Source of the DNA: JBCCXZ01 sp965228005 | GTDB lineage: Bacteria; Planctomycetota; Planctomycetia; Pirellulales; Lacipirellulaceae | Length of the DNA: 64,000 nt | NCBI GenBank assembly: GCA_965228005.1 | Contig: CBDDGV010000004.1 | Coordinates: forward strand, 186,001 to 250,000 | Reading direction: 5' to 3' | Part shown: piece after piece, positions 33,439-42,865 of the stretch | How the letters are laid out: each line of letters starts with the position of its first letter | How positions within the stretch are numbered: position 1 is the stretch's first letter | Notes under the pieces: generated by a model | What the model was told of the DNA's origin: nothing | The model's database searches: none | The model's input: the letters and a program-made list of their open reading frames with translations, nothing else | Position numbers and translations under genes: made by a program

Positions 33439-33777
33439 CTAGGCGAGGAGCTCGGACTCTTCCTCATCTTCGTCGCCGTGGTCCTTGCCGCAATCGGCCA
33501 GCAGTTCGGACTCTTCTTCGTCATCGTGGTCGCCGCAATCCTCGCTGCCGCAGTGGGCCAGCTTGGTCTCGCTGCCGTCCTCGTCTTCCTCTTCGCCTTC
33601 GTCGCCGTGGTCCTTGCCGCAGTCGGCCAGCAGTTCGGACTCTTCTTCATCCTCGTGATCGCCGCAGTCTTCGCTGCCGCAGTGGGCGAGTTGGTCTGCG
33701 AGCAACGAGAGGTTACTGGTCCAGCCGGCGGTCGCCACAAAAAGCAGCGCTAGCACGAACGCAAATCGGATGCTCAT
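33439..33777 (-). CDS. Secreted acidic tandem-repeat protein
   Basis: 112 aa from ATG 33777. Signal peptide MSIRFAFVLALLFVATAGW. The mature part is two near-identical units of about 31 residues, each LAHCGSEDCGDHxDEEESEL followed by LADCGKDHGDE, joined by a Glu/Asp-rich linker. Regularly spaced Cys and His in a highly acidic chain suggest metal or calcium binding; this is inference. The opposite strand of the repeat is also open and highly hydrophobic, but it lacks a signal or a sensible start. The gene ends at the bidirectional terminator. Confidence 0.65.
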   Translation of the reverse strand: MSIRFAFVLALLFVATAGWTSNLSLLADQLAHCGSEDCGDHEDEEESELLADCGKDHGDEGEEEDEDGSETKLAHCGSEDCGDHDDEEESELLADCGKDHGDEDEEESELLA

Positions 33778-33912
33778 GGTCTTTTCCCCGAGTCTCGTGG
33801 TTTCAAACAAACGGATCGCAGTCAGTGCGATGGCACGCCGTTGGGAACGACCACACACACCGCTTGAATCGCTTCAGTATAGTAATTTTGAATACGTGGG
33901 AAGGTAAAATAG

Positions 33913-35112
33913 TTAACTCTCATTCTGGTGGGAGGACCCCATTCCCGCCGCAACGCGCCGGCAGGCGGCGTCGCGGGCCGCCAGCACCCGGGCTCGGGCC
34001 TCCGCGGGCGACTCGCCCGTCGCGGTGATGTGGGCCATCTTGCGGCCGGGTCTGGCGTTGGCCTTGCCGTATAAGTGCAATTGAGCGTTCGGGTTGCTGC
34101 GGACGGCATCCCAGTCGGGCTCGCCGCCTTGCCAGGCGTCTCCGAGCAGGTTGGCCATCGCGGCCGCCGGGGCCCGCATGGTTGTCGGACCCAGCGGTAA
34201 GCCGCACACCGCTCGGACCTGCTGCTCGAATTGCGAGGTCTCGCAGCCCTCGATGGTCAGGTGCCCCGAGTTGTGCGTCCGCGGGGCGATCTCGTTCGCT
34301 AGCAACCGGCCGTCGTTGTGGAAGAAGAACTCGACGCACAGCACGCCGACCGAGCCGAGCCGCTCGGCCACGTGGGTCGCCTTCGCGCGGGCCTCGGTTC
34401 CGATTGCATCGACCGACGGGTCTGGGAGGACCGAGACGTCGAGGATGTGGTTGGCGTGGTCGTTGCGGATGGGGCCGTAGGTAGACACCTCGCCGGAGGG
34501 CGAGCGGGCGACGATCACGGAGAACTCGCACTGGTAGTCGACGAAGCCCTCGAAGATGGAGCGTTTGCGGCCCAGCCGGTTCCAGGCCTCGGCGGCTTCG
34601 GCGGGGGAGTGGACGACGGCTTGGCCCTTGCCGTCGTAGCCGTCGGCGGCGGTCTTGAGGACGGCGGGCGTGCCGATCTGCTCGACGGCCGCGGCGAGGC
34701 TGCTGTCGTCGGTCACCTCGGCGAAGGGCGGGCACTCGACGCCGGCGCCGGTGAGGAACCGCTTCTCGCGGAGCCGGTCTTGGGTGATGTGCAGTACGGG
34801 CGCCGCCGGGCGGGCGGGGACCGATTGGGCGGAGAGCTCCAGCGCGGCGGTCGGCACGTTCTCGAACTCGAGCGTGACGACGTCGACCGATTCGATGAAC
34901 CGACGCAGGGCGGCTTCGTCGTTCAGGTCGCCGGTGGTGAGCTCGTCGGCGACCTGGCCGGCGGGGCAGTCGGGCTGGTCGGAGAAGACGTGGGTGCGGT
35001 AGCCGAGGGGGCGGGCGGCTTCGGCGAGCATCCGGCCGAGTTGGCCGCCGCCGAAGACGCCGATGGTCCCGCCGGGTTGGATGACGCGCGTGTCGGGTAG
35101 TGGGTTCTCCAT
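33913..35112 (-). CDS. purK: 5-(carboxyamino)imidazole ribonucleotide synthase
   Basis: 399 aa from ATG 35112 (MENPLPDTRV); an upstream in-frame extension is open but not family-like. An ATP-grasp enzyme of purine synthesis that carboxylates AIR to N5-CAIR with ATP and bicarbonate. N-terminal fold GVFGGGQLGRMLA, ATP-binding KTAADGYDGKGQ and the active-site segments EIAPRTHNSGHLTIEG and SQFEQQVRAV are all intact. A divergent hypothetical gene starts 55 bp upstream. The partner purE is not in the window. Confidence 0.93.
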   Translation of the reverse strand: MENPLPDTRVIQPGGTIGVFGGGQLGRMLAEAARPLGYRTHVFSDQPDCPAGQVADELTTGDLNDEAALRRFIESVDVVTLEFENVPTAALELSAQSVPARPAAPVLHITQDRLREKRFLTGAGVECPPFAEVTDDSSLAAAVEQIGTPAVLKTAADGYDGKGQAVVHSPAEAAEAWNRLGRKRSIFEGFVDYQCEFSVIVARSPSGEVSTYGPIRNDHANHILDVSVLPDPSVDAIGTEARAKATHVAERLGSVGVLCVEFFFHNDGRLLANEIAPRTHNSGHLTIEGCETSQFEQQVRAVCGLPLGPTTMRAPAAAMANLLGDAWQGGEPDWDAVRSNPNAQLHLYGKANARPGRKMAHITATGESPAEARARVLAARDAACRRVAAGMGSSHQNES

Positions 35113-35167
35113 GCTCACACTGACCGGGTTAGGGTGAACCCGCCGCGTTGGCGGCTGTCTTATCGTC

Positions 35168-35578
35168 GTGAATGAGACTAAGCACAGGAAGAAGGACCGC
35201 GCCAAACGCCGCTCGGGTTGCGCGCCGACGGCGGCGCAGACGGTTGCCGGGGAGGACCTGGAGGTCGGCGACTACGTGGCGGTGTTGGAGCAGACCTACG
35301 AGTTCGCGAGCTTCTTGTGGTGCGGGGTGGATGTGCAGCTGATGCCGCCGGACGAGCCGGTGCGGGTGCGGATGGCTCCTCTCGACTCGGGCGTGCCGCT
35401 GCGGGTGGCGGCGGTGTGCGTGCCGTTCGTGCTGGCGAAGCACCCGAAGGGGGGAACGCGTTCGCTCGACTTGCGTCTGTGCCGGCTGGCGCGGGTCGAC
35501 CGGGGCTACGGACGCGCGGCGTGGCGGCTGGCCCGGGGGAAGCGGGCCGGCAAGCGGCGGAAGCGGCATCGTTCGTAG
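35168..35578 (+). CDS. Conserved planctomycete hypothetical protein
   Basis: 136 aa, GTG start. The N- and C-termini are strongly basic (KHRKKDRAKRR; GKRAGKRRKRHRS). The core EDLEVGDYVAVLEQTYEFAS, FLWCGVDVQLMPPDEPVRVR and LRLCRLARVDRGYGRAAW has the look of a small beta-rich planctomycete family. Basic ends suggest nucleic-acid or ribosome contact, but this is speculation. It is divergent to purK and ends about 50 bp before inverted repeat B. Confidence 0.65.
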   Translation: MNETKHRKKDRAKRRSGCAPTAAQTVAGEDLEVGDYVAVLEQTYEFASFLWCGVDVQLMPPDEPVRVRMAPLDSGVPLRVAAVCVPFVLAKHPKGGTRSLDLRLCRLARVDRGYGRAAWRLARGKRAGKRRKRHRS

Positions 35579-35626
35579 CTTGGGTTTTGTCATTTAGGCT
35601 CGCCGCTTCTTTTTGGCAGACACGGG

Positions 35627-35940
35627 GGTACACGCGGCGATACGCCAAAAGTCGTCTGTTTTGTCCGCTTGTTCGAGCGGCTCAGTCGTCTATGGCGGTG
35701 CGTGGCGTGCATGGGAGCGGTCTTAACAATTCGAGTTTGCGTTCACTCTTGTTGAGTTTTCGGTGACGAAAGGGCCCTACAACGACGGGAGGGGCTGAGC
35801 CCCGAGCGTCAGCGAGTGGGCAGCGACCGGGGGACAGGAGACAGGGGACGGGCGACAGCCTGCCTGCGCGCCTCGCTGCGCACGGGTCTGCTCACGCTCC
35901 TGTCTATCAGATTGCGCGGCCATTTTCAGCAAGAAAATGG
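35627..35940. repeat. Long inverted repeat B
   Basis: 314-bp partner of 30939-31234 in the opposite orientation, with an extra 18 bp near 35778. The hairpin CATTTTCAGCAAGAAAATGG at its right end lies 28 bp after the stop of the fused PEP-CTERM/giant gene, the same spacing as in the left module. Confidence 0.88.
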
Positions 35941-35968
35941 CGAGAACGCCGCTGCAGTGGCGCGACGC

Positions 35969-38900
35969 TTACGCTACGTCGATGTCGAGGCCGAACTGCC
36001 GCTGCCAGATGGTCAGGTCGCTCAAGGTGAAGCCGCCGGAGCCGCCTCCGAAGATCTCGTCGATCAGCAACTGCTGGTCGTCGGCGTCGACGTCGAGGTC
36101 GCCGTCGAGGTCGGTGCGGATGAACAGGTCGCCGGTGAGGTCTGGCGCACTGTAGGCCAGCTGGAACGCGAGCAGGTCGGCGTTGTCCACGTCCCCGTCG
36201 CCATCGAGGTCGCCTTGCTGGTAGGTCGCACCCGACTCTATGCCGTAGTACTCTTCCCAAGCGTCTTGATCGGTGAAGTCTGGGTTCATGAAGTTGTCCA
36301 GGGTCGTGTCGCCGAGCATGGTGGTGAACACGAATTGGAATTCCCCTCCCCGCTCGCCGTTTCCAGACGGGAACGTACTGATGTCGGCGTGGGCGCTGCT
36401 GACCGACCGCGGGTTGACCCACTCTCCGTCGAGCGCGTCCCCGTCGCTGACGGCGGTGATCGACTCCTTGAGGCGGATGGCGAAGAAGTCGCCTGTTACG
36501 GTGGCGCTGCTGCTGAAGGGGGATTGGAACTCCCAGTACGCGGTGCGCGTGGGGGGGTCGTAGTCGTGGTCGACAACCGCCGAGTTGGACCCGCGGAGCA
36601 GGCTGACCAGCTGGAGGTCGCTCTGGAGCACGTTCACGTCTTCGGAGAACGTGATGTCGATGCGGTTGGCTCCGCCGACGGGCACGGTCGAGAGCTGGGC
36701 TCCCGAGCCGTCGACCGTGGTGAAGTCGTAGGCGGCGTGGGTGGAGGTCGTGCCGCTGATGACGACCTTATCGACCCGCGGGCCGGGCGGCTGCAACTCC
36801 ACGGCCCCGATGTCGACGGTGTCTATGCCGTCGGGCGTAACGCCGGGGTAGTCGACGAACCGGTCGAAGCCGCGTTGATCGGTGCTGAGCGGGTTCTTTG
36901 AGGGCAGATCGACCGCCAGCGTGTTGAGCCCGCGGTCGATCACGGGGCTGGATGTCATAGGCCGACGGACCGGCGTGGGGCCGCCGTGGTGGGCGAGGTC
37001 TTCCAAGAGCGGGTTGTTCGAGAGAACGACAAAGTTGTCGCTCGCTAGCGCCGTGGCGTAGACGAGCGCTTCGTGGAAGGTCGTTGCGGGGGTCGATGCC
37101 GGCGCCAGGTAGTTGAAGAATCGATTCGGCAGATTGGCGTCGGGGCCGAAGAGGTTGTACTCCGAGGCGTCGGCGTTGATCGAGCCGTAGAAGTTGTTGG
37201 CGGCGCCGTCGAAGTCGACGTTGCCGGCCATGATCGTGTTCTGAAGGATCGTGTTGACCTGGGTATCGTCGTCATCATCGTCATTGCCGGCTGGGGACGG
37301 GTCGTCTCCGTAGAAGGGCCTTACGCTGTAGACCCCGCCCCCGATGGTTGCAGTGTTTTCGGTCACGGTCGCGTTGACAAACGTGGTATCGACGCCTTCC
37401 ACTTCGTCGTAACCATCGGCGTCGCTGAATACGGCGATGTGCACCCCGCCGCCTCTTCCTACAACGGCGTCACCCACGGTGGTCGTATTGGGGTCGTCCG
37501 CGAACCCTGCCTGGTTCGCGGAGATCGTGGAGTTGACGAAGCTTACTTCTGACTGAACTTCCCGCGTGAAGTCCTGCCTCTTGGTGCAGATCGCAACCCC
37601 GCCGCCGTTGCGTCCGGCCTGGTTGTTGTCGATCGTTGTGCCGGTGATCGTCAGCACTGCGATCTCGTTGTCTGTCCTGTCGGAGTTCTCCTCCCCAACC
37701 GGGTCGTCTCCGCTGAAGAGGTAGGCGTAGACGCCGCCGCCGGAGTCGAAGAGGCGGTCGAAGGACGTGCCGTTCTCCAGTTCCAGGCCGGCTTTATTGC
37801 CGGTGATCGTGGAATCCTGGATCGTAGATGTGCTGCCCGCAGCCCCAACGATGTACAGCCCGCCGCCGCGATCGAACGCCGTGTTGTCTTGCAGGATTGA
37901 GCCCTGGAGCTCAAACACCGTGTCTGGCAGTTGCTCGTGGCCCGGGTAGGCCATCGAGACTTTCGCGCCGCCGCCCTTGTCGGCGGTGTTGCCGGTGATT
38001 CGTGAGTCGCTTATCTCGATCGATGCTCCTTGAACGTTTTGATTGACCCTTACGTCGATACCTCCCCCGCCGGCGTCGTAGTCGATGGACCCATCTTGCG
38101 CGAGGGCGTCGTTGCCCGAGATAATCGAATCGCTGACCGTTACGGACGCGTTGTTCCCCATGAAGAACCTTAAGCCGCCCCCGGAGGTCTGAGCTTCATT
38201 GTCGAAGATCTCCACGTCTCGGAAGGCAGCGCTGGCACTGCCAGAGCTGGTCGGATTGAGGGAGACTGAGACCGCACCGCCTCGATCGGCCCGGTTGTTC
38301 TGAAGGGTAGTGTGTTCCACAACCAGCTCAACCGACCCAGACCCTACGGCTTCTATGTTTGCGCGGATTGCCCCTCCCGCAGGCAAGGTCCCGGAGGGGT
38401 CTCCGCCGGTCAGGGTGAGCCCGCGGAAGGCAAACAGAGAGGTTCCGGAAAAGGCGAAAGTACTCACGTCGAAGATGCGGGAGCCGTTTCCGTTTCCGAT
38501 GCCGTCGGGGTCGTGGGCGATGATCGTGACCCCGAGGGGGGTGTTGGCGAGGGCGTCGATGGTGATCGACTCGGTGATGTCCAGCTCGCCCTGGTTGCCT
38601 GAGAAGCCGAGGGACTGGCCGAACTCGTCGAGGCCGAGGGTGATGGTGGCGCCGTTGAGGGAAGAGTCGAAGACGATCTCGTCGGGACCTGCGAGTGTTT
38701 CGGCACGCACTATCGCCTCTCGAAGCGAGACGACACTGTCGCCAAGGTTGAAGTCACCGATGTTGCTTCCAATCACATCATAATCCACGTTTACAGAAAA
38801 GCTGGTAAGCAGGTGCCGTTGTTCGCAAGCCTCGAATGACAGTTTTGGTGTCAAGCATCTGGCCGGCCACAATTGCGTATCCCACAGAGAAATGCCTCGG

Positions 38901-39637
38901 GTCGCTTTGCGTAGTCGATTGACTACGTCACGCTGATTTACGCTTGGGAGCAATCGCGACTGGAAGCGCGTCCATCGGCGATTCATTACCAGCAAGAGAA
39001 GCAAAACAAATGTGATCGTCGGAGGCTCTGGTACCACTACGCCGCCCAACGTCAAGCGAAAGTCCGAGAGAAAGCCATCTAGTTCAAACCAACCAATGTT
39101 CTCATTGAATGCAAAGTAGTCTGGAGCATTGATGTCCGAGTTGTTCAACACCGCGGCTCCAGAACCGCCGCTGCTAAACAAACCGCTTCCAAAAACGAGT
39201 GCATACCAACCAGGATCGAGGAAGAGTTCGAGAGTGCCGTTCGCTTCGGACGAAGGTTCAGGGAAATTCAGGGTAGCGTGGCCGAGTACGTCGGGCGTGG
39301 AGAGGTCTCCCGAATCCGGGAAGTCGTTTTCGTCAGCCAGCTCGACAACCGCGCCGAAGAACGAGCCACCGACGCCTGGCCTGGCGACGAAGTGCCCGCC
39401 GATGTCGCTCGTGAGAGCGGGTTGATTGAGCTCGAAGCGGACGCCGTTGAACACGTTCGCATTAACGTTGGCGCCTAGAACAACCTGGTTGAAGACATCC
39501 TCTCCAGTTATGCCGGTCGTCCCCAGCGTGCCGCTCTCGAAGATGGTTGCCGCTTGCGCGGCGGGGGTTGCCACCAGGAGCGCCGACAAGAGCGCTGCGG
39601 CCGGTAAGACCGGCGTGGTGCTGCTGAGGAGTGACAT
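35969..39637 (-). CDS. Fused PEP-CTERM and LEPR-type giant protein of the right module
   Basis: 1222 aa from ATG 39637, chosen because the TCGAACAGAAAG-ACAAGAACC leader and MSLLSS-type start match the left module. Residues 1-215 are a PEP-CTERM protein homologous to the one at 26200, including the sorting signal VVVPEPPTITFVLLLLLVMN. With no stop, the frame continues into a LEPR-like motif (LSFEACEQRHLL), a beta-helix region, an Ig-like segment and dockerin-like repeats (DLDGDGDVDNADLLAFQLAY, DLDGDLDVDADDQQLLIDEI), ending LDIDVA. In the left module these parts are two genes. A TTG before TPKLSFEACEQ could start the second part separately. Confidence 0.8.
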   Translation of the reverse strand: MSLLSSTTPVLPAAALLSALLVATPAAQAATIFESGTLGTTGITGEDVFNQVVLGANVNANVFNGVRFELNQPALTSDIGGHFVARPGVGGSFFGAVVELADENDFPDSGDLSTPDVLGHATLNFPEPSSEANGTLELFLDPGWYALVFGSGLFSSGGSGAAVLNNSDINAPDYFAFNENIGWFELDGFLSDFRLTLGGVVVPEPPTITFVLLLLLVMNRRWTRFQSRLLPSVNQRDVVNRLRKATRGISLWDTQLWPARCLTPKLSFEACEQRHLLTSFSVNVDYDVIGSNIGDFNLGDSVVSLREAIVRAETLAGPDEIVFDSSLNGATITLGLDEFGQSLGFSGNQGELDITESITIDALANTPLGVTIIAHDPDGIGNGNGSRIFDVSTFAFSGTSLFAFRGLTLTGGDPSGTLPAGGAIRANIEAVGSGSVELVVEHTTLQNNRADRGGAVSVSLNPTSSGSASAAFRDVEIFDNEAQTSGGGLRFFMGNNASVTVSDSIISGNDALAQDGSIDYDAGGGGIDVRVNQNVQGASIEISDSRITGNTADKGGGAKVSMAYPGHEQLPDTVFELQGSILQDNTAFDRGGGLYIVGAAGSTSTIQDSTITGNKAGLELENGTSFDRLFDSGGGVYAYLFSGDDPVGEENSDRTDNEIAVLTITGTTIDNNQAGRNGGGVAICTKRQDFTREVQSEVSFVNSTISANQAGFADDPNTTTVGDAVVGRGGGVHIAVFSDADGYDEVEGVDTTFVNATVTENTATIGGGVYSVRPFYGDDPSPAGNDDDDDDTQVNTILQNTIMAGNVDFDGAANNFYGSINADASEYNLFGPDANLPNRFFNYLAPASTPATTFHEALVYATALASDNFVVLSNNPLLEDLAHHGGPTPVRRPMTSSPVIDRGLNTLAVDLPSKNPLSTDQRGFDRFVDYPGVTPDGIDTVDIGAVELQPPGPRVDKVVISGTTSTHAAYDFTTVDGSGAQLSTVPVGGANRIDITFSEDVNVLQSDLQLVSLLRGSNSAVVDHDYDPPTRTAYWEFQSPFSSSATVTGDFFAIRLKESITAVSDGDALDGEWVNPRSVSSAHADISTFPSGNGERGGEFQFVFTTMLGDTTLDNFMNPDFTDQDAWEEYYGIESGATYQQGDLDGDGDVDNADLLAFQLAYSAPDLTGDLFIRTDLDGDLDVDADDQQLLIDEIFGGGSGGFTLSDLTIWQRQFGLDIDVA

Positions 39638-39736
39638 GGTTCTTGTCTTTCTGTTCGAGCCGGTACGCTGGGATGAATCGATGGTTGCGGAATGAGTGAC
39701 CACATGTGAACTAGAAACGAGCTGCGTCCCCTTTAT

Positions 39737-40711
39737 TCATCCCGTGGTAGCTCGGAAGAGCAAGTAGTTGGCGGCCGCAAACGCCAGTAACACCGCCGTC
39801 GGTTCAGGGATGCTCACGACGCGAAAGCCCGTGGCGACGAATTCTGTCTCTGGAGGTGCACTGCCCAGGCTGCTGGAAGAGAGTGCAGATAAAGTCGTGT
39901 CCCAGAAACCGCCTCTTCCAAGCCTGCTGCCGATGGGATCGTCGTTGAGGAAATCCAGTTCGGTTTCCAGCCACTCTCCCACGTTGCCGCCCTGCGCGAC
40001 CGTTCCGTTGGGACCCGGGCCGCCGGCCAGCATGATGTCGGCTGGGCCCGCCGCGAAGTCTTGCTGAAAGACGGCCGTGCCGGCAGCCGTGCCGCTGGCT
40101 ACCGCGACGGGGTCGACGCCGCCCGCCGTGGGGAAAAAGAAGTAGCTGTCTGTCTCCGTGTCGTAGTAGGCGGCCTTGTACCACTCGTCGGAGCTGGGCA
40201 GCACGTACTGGGCCAGGCTGTTGCGGAACTGGTTGTTGGGGTTGTAGCCGGGGTCGCCGGGCTCCCAGAGGGCGAACTCGAGTACCGTGCCGCCCCCGCG
40301 GCCGCCGGCGGGGACTTCCACGAACTTGTAGGCCGGCTCGTAGCCGGAGCTGGTGTTGAGCCAGTTGACGAACCGGGCGGCCTCGAACCAGGAGACGTCG
40401 GTGGCCGGCTTGTCGGGGCCGCGTAGGCTGTGCGTGATGCCCAAGCCGCCCAGCGCGTTGGCGGCGTCGATCATCCGTTCGGAGATTTCAAACGTGCTGA
40501 TGCGGTAGCCGTAGGCGACCGAGCCGGCGGGCCTGGGCGAGCCGTCGGTGTCGGCGGGGTTGTTGAGGTCGCCGATGGTGACGAAGTCGATGTCGAACGC
40601 ATCGCTTCCCGATCCGAAGGCGTCGGCGTTTGCTTGAGACGCGACGGCCGCGAGCGCGACGGTCAACAGAGTCACCCGAGTGGCGACGCCGCTAAGCTTG
40701 GTTTGTGCCAT
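39737..40711 (-). CDS. PEP-CTERM protein with SUMF1/formylglycine-enzyme-like domain
   Basis: 324 aa. Signal peptide (LLTVALAAVASQANA). The domain (about 40-295) has the SUMF1-type layout: VAYGYRISTFEIS, ATDVSWFEAARFVNWLN, YVLPSSDEWYKAAYYD, GGNVGEWLE and a late TGFRVVSIPEP. The sorting signal SIPEPTAVLLAFAAANYLLFR ends the protein. I do not see the Cys pair needed for formylglycine generation, so a binding or structural role is more likely. Its leader (40712-40986) matches the left module's leader. Confidence 0.85.
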   Translation of the reverse strand: MAQTKLSGVATRVTLLTVALAAVASQANADAFGSGSDAFDIDFVTIGDLNNPADTDGSPRPAGSVAYGYRISTFEISERMIDAANALGGLGITHSLRGPDKPATDVSWFEAARFVNWLNTSSGYEPAYKFVEVPAGGRGGGTVLEFALWEPGDPGYNPNNQFRNSLAQYVLPSSDEWYKAAYYDTETDSYFFFPTAGGVDPVAVASGTAAGTAVFQQDFAAGPADIMLAGGPGPNGTVAQGGNVGEWLETELDFLNDDPIGSRLGRGGFWDTTLSALSSSSLGSAPPETEFVATGFRVVSIPEPTAVLLAFAAANYLLFRATTG

Positions 40712-40986
40712 GGTTTTTCTCTCTCTCTGTTCGAACCGCGATGAAACACCGCACCGATGGGTGCGGGATCGATACCCGCATGCTAACGCGCAGAGTGGTA
40801 CCGGTGCAGCAAAACCCGCCCGGATTGAATTAAGACAACTGCGGGTGTGTTTAATGCGTGCCGGGCAACGGCAGATTGCAGCGCGTGCGAAACACCCAGC
40901 GGGCGCATCGAGAATTGAGAGCGCCGATCTCCGGCCGCGGGCGGGCTTTGATGCGGACGGCGACGGCGTCTTCGGCCGGTGGTTGT
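40712..40986 (-). promoter_or_regulatory. Conserved leader of the right module
   Basis: Reverse-complement homologue of 25848-26199, about 77 bp shorter near its distal end. Shared blocks are listed there. It precedes the SUMF1-type PEP-CTERM gene with the same TCGAACAGA...AAAACCATG junction. Confidence 0.6.
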
Positions 40987-41095
40987 GAAGCTGTACGGCC
41001 GGTCACTCGGTTACCCCCTCACGGAGACTTGCTAGGATTCTAAGCCCGCCGGGATTGGCCGGCGTTCTCGGTGCTCGTTTCTAGGAGGAGCTACG

Positions 41096-42022
41096 ATGGG
41101 TGCGTCTGCGGTTTGGCCGGAGCTGTTGATCGGCGATTGGAAGGAGACTTGCGCGACGGTCCACATGTGGACGCAGATCGTGGGGAAGGTGCGGACCCGG
41201 CTCGTTCCGTGGCAGAACCACTCTTGGGGTTCGACGCTGTATGTGACGCCGCGGGGGCTCACGACGTTGTCGATGCCGCACGGGCAGCGGACGCTGCAGA
41301 TCGATTTTGACTTTGTCGACCACCGTCTGCTCGTGTCGGTGAGCGACGGCGGCGAGGCGGCGGTGGCGCTCGAGCCGATGAGCGTGGCCGACTTCTACGG
41401 CACCGTGATGGAGACGCTCGACGACCTGGGCGTTGGCGTAAAGATCCACAACGCCCCGAACGAGGTCGACCCGGCGACGCCGTTCGCCGAGGACACCCAG
41501 CACGCGTCGTACGACGCGGGGGCGGTCGACCGGTTCCGGCAGGCGGTGGTGCAAACCGAGCGGGTGATGCAGCGGTTCCGCGCGGGGTTCCGCGGCAAGT
41601 GCAGCCCGGTGCACTTCTTCTGGGGGAGTTTCGATTTGGCGGTGACGCGGTTCTCGGGCCGCCCGGCTCCGGAGCACCCAGGCGGGTTCCCCAACATGCC
41701 GGACTGGATCACGCGCGAGGCGTACTCGCACGAGGTGTCGAGCTGCGGGTTCTGGCCGGGCGGCGGCGAGCAGGAGGCGATCTTCTACAGTTACGCGTAC
41801 CCGACGCCGGAGGGTTTCTCGAAGCGGCCGGCGCAGCCGGCGGCGGCGGTTTACAGCGATCAGTTGGGGGAGTTTGTGTTGCCCTACGAGGCGATCCGAA
41901 CTTCCAGCACGCCGGATGAAGACCTGCTCGCGTTCTTCGAGAGCACCTACGAAGCGGCTGCAGAAGAGGCGGGCTGGGACCGGGCGGCGTTGGAGTGGGA
42001 CGGGCCCGCGCGGACGGCTTAG
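41096..42022 (+). CDS. DUF5996 family protein
   Basis: 308 aa soluble protein. Family landmarks are WPELLIGDWKETCATVHMWT near the N-terminus, KVRTRLVPWQNHSWG, FFWGSFDLAVTRFSGR, the Gly-rich EVSSCGFWPGGG and YAYPTPEGF. No reaction is established for the family. GGAGG lies 6 nt before the ATG. The methyltransferase gene begins 12 bp downstream, so the two form an operon. Confidence 0.88.
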   Translation: MGASAVWPELLIGDWKETCATVHMWTQIVGKVRTRLVPWQNHSWGSTLYVTPRGLTTLSMPHGQRTLQIDFDFVDHRLLVSVSDGGEAAVALEPMSVADFYGTVMETLDDLGVGVKIHNAPNEVDPATPFAEDTQHASYDAGAVDRFRQAVVQTERVMQRFRAGFRGKCSPVHFFWGSFDLAVTRFSGRPAPEHPGGFPNMPDWITREAYSHEVSSCGFWPGGGEQEAIFYSYAYPTPEGFSKRPAQPAAAVYSDQLGEFVLPYEAIRTSSTPDEDLLAFFESTYEAAAEEAGWDRAALEWDGPARTA

Positions 42023-42034
42023 CGAGAGCGCGGC

Positions 42035-42733
42035 ATGGGGATCGACCCGCTGAGCGACGCGAAGATTGTGGATTCCTGGCACAAGAACGCGGCACCGTGG
42101 ACCGACGCGGTGCGCGAGGGGCGGATCGCGAGCCGGAAGCTGTGCACCGACCGGGCGATTGTGGAGGCGGTGATGCGTTGCTCGCCGGGCTCGGCGATCG
42201 ACGTGGGGTGCGGCGAGGGGTGGCTGTGCCGGACGCTGGCGGAACGGGGCGTGGAGGTGCTGGGGGTGGATGCGGTGCCCGAGCTGATCGACGCGGCCCA
42301 GGCCGGCGGCGGCGGGGAGTTTCGCGTCGTGAGTTATGAAGAGATCATCGCGGGCGAACTTAACGCGCAGGCCGACGCGGTGGTTTGCAACTTCTCGCTG
42401 CTGGGGAAGGAGTCGGTCGAAGGGCTGATTGGCGTTGTGCCTTCGCTGCTGAACCCGGGCGGCTCGCTCGTAGTGCAGACGCTGCACCCGCGCACGGCGT
42501 GCGGCGACGGGCCGTACGAGGACGGCTGGCGGGCGGGCTCTTGGGCGGGGTTCGACGAGGCGTTCACCGACCCGGCGCCGTGGTACTTCCGGACGATGGA
42601 GGGCTGGGAGCGGTTGTTCGCGGCGAGCGGGCTGCAGGTGGCGGAGGTGCCGGAGCCGAGGATTTCAGGCGACGGGGGGCCGGAGGGCGGCGAGCCGGTC
42701 TCGGTGGTATTTATTGCCTGCGCGGACGGTTAG
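42035..42733 (+). CDS. Class I SAM-dependent methyltransferase
   Basis: 232 aa. The Rossmann methyltransferase motifs are AIDVGCGEGWLCRTLAERG (motif I), VLGVDAVPELIDAA (acidic residue binding the SAM ribose), ADAVVCNFSLLG and LLNPGGSLVVQTLHP. The substrate is unknown. It is the second gene of an operon with the DUF5996 gene. Its 3' end (GFDEAFTDPAPWYFRTMEGW onwards) is duplicated as decayed fragments at 44757-45013 and 47835-47926. Confidence 0.88.
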   Translation: MGIDPLSDAKIVDSWHKNAAPWTDAVREGRIASRKLCTDRAIVEAVMRCSPGSAIDVGCGEGWLCRTLAERGVEVLGVDAVPELIDAAQAGGGGEFRVVSYEEIIAGELNAQADAVVCNFSLLGKESVEGLIGVVPSLLNPGGSLVVQTLHPRTACGDGPYEDGWRAGSWAGFDEAFTDPAPWYFRTMEGWERLFAASGLQVAEVPEPRISGDGGPEGGEPVSVVFIACADG

Positions 42734-42865
42734 TGATCGCGCCCGTGCGGGTGCTTTCACTATAAGCGCCGCGTCGGTGATCAGCGGGTCGACCTCTTCG
42801 AAGAACGCCGGCAGGATGGACCAGTCGCCGTCGGCGGGGACATCCCGGTTTAAGGACGACAGGCA

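Noticed and set aside
33415..33753. 112-codon highly hydrophobic plus-strand frame
   Set aside because: It is the antisense of the acidic tandem repeats (Asp/Glu codons read as Leu, Ile, Phe). The minus-strand frame has a signal peptide and ends at the terminator, so it is preferred.
42763..42840. Minus-strand stretch reading GDWSILPAFFEEVDPLITDA
   Set aside because: Protein-like and possibly a gene fragment between the methyltransferase and a PEP-CTERM gene, but too short and without start, stop or recognised family.
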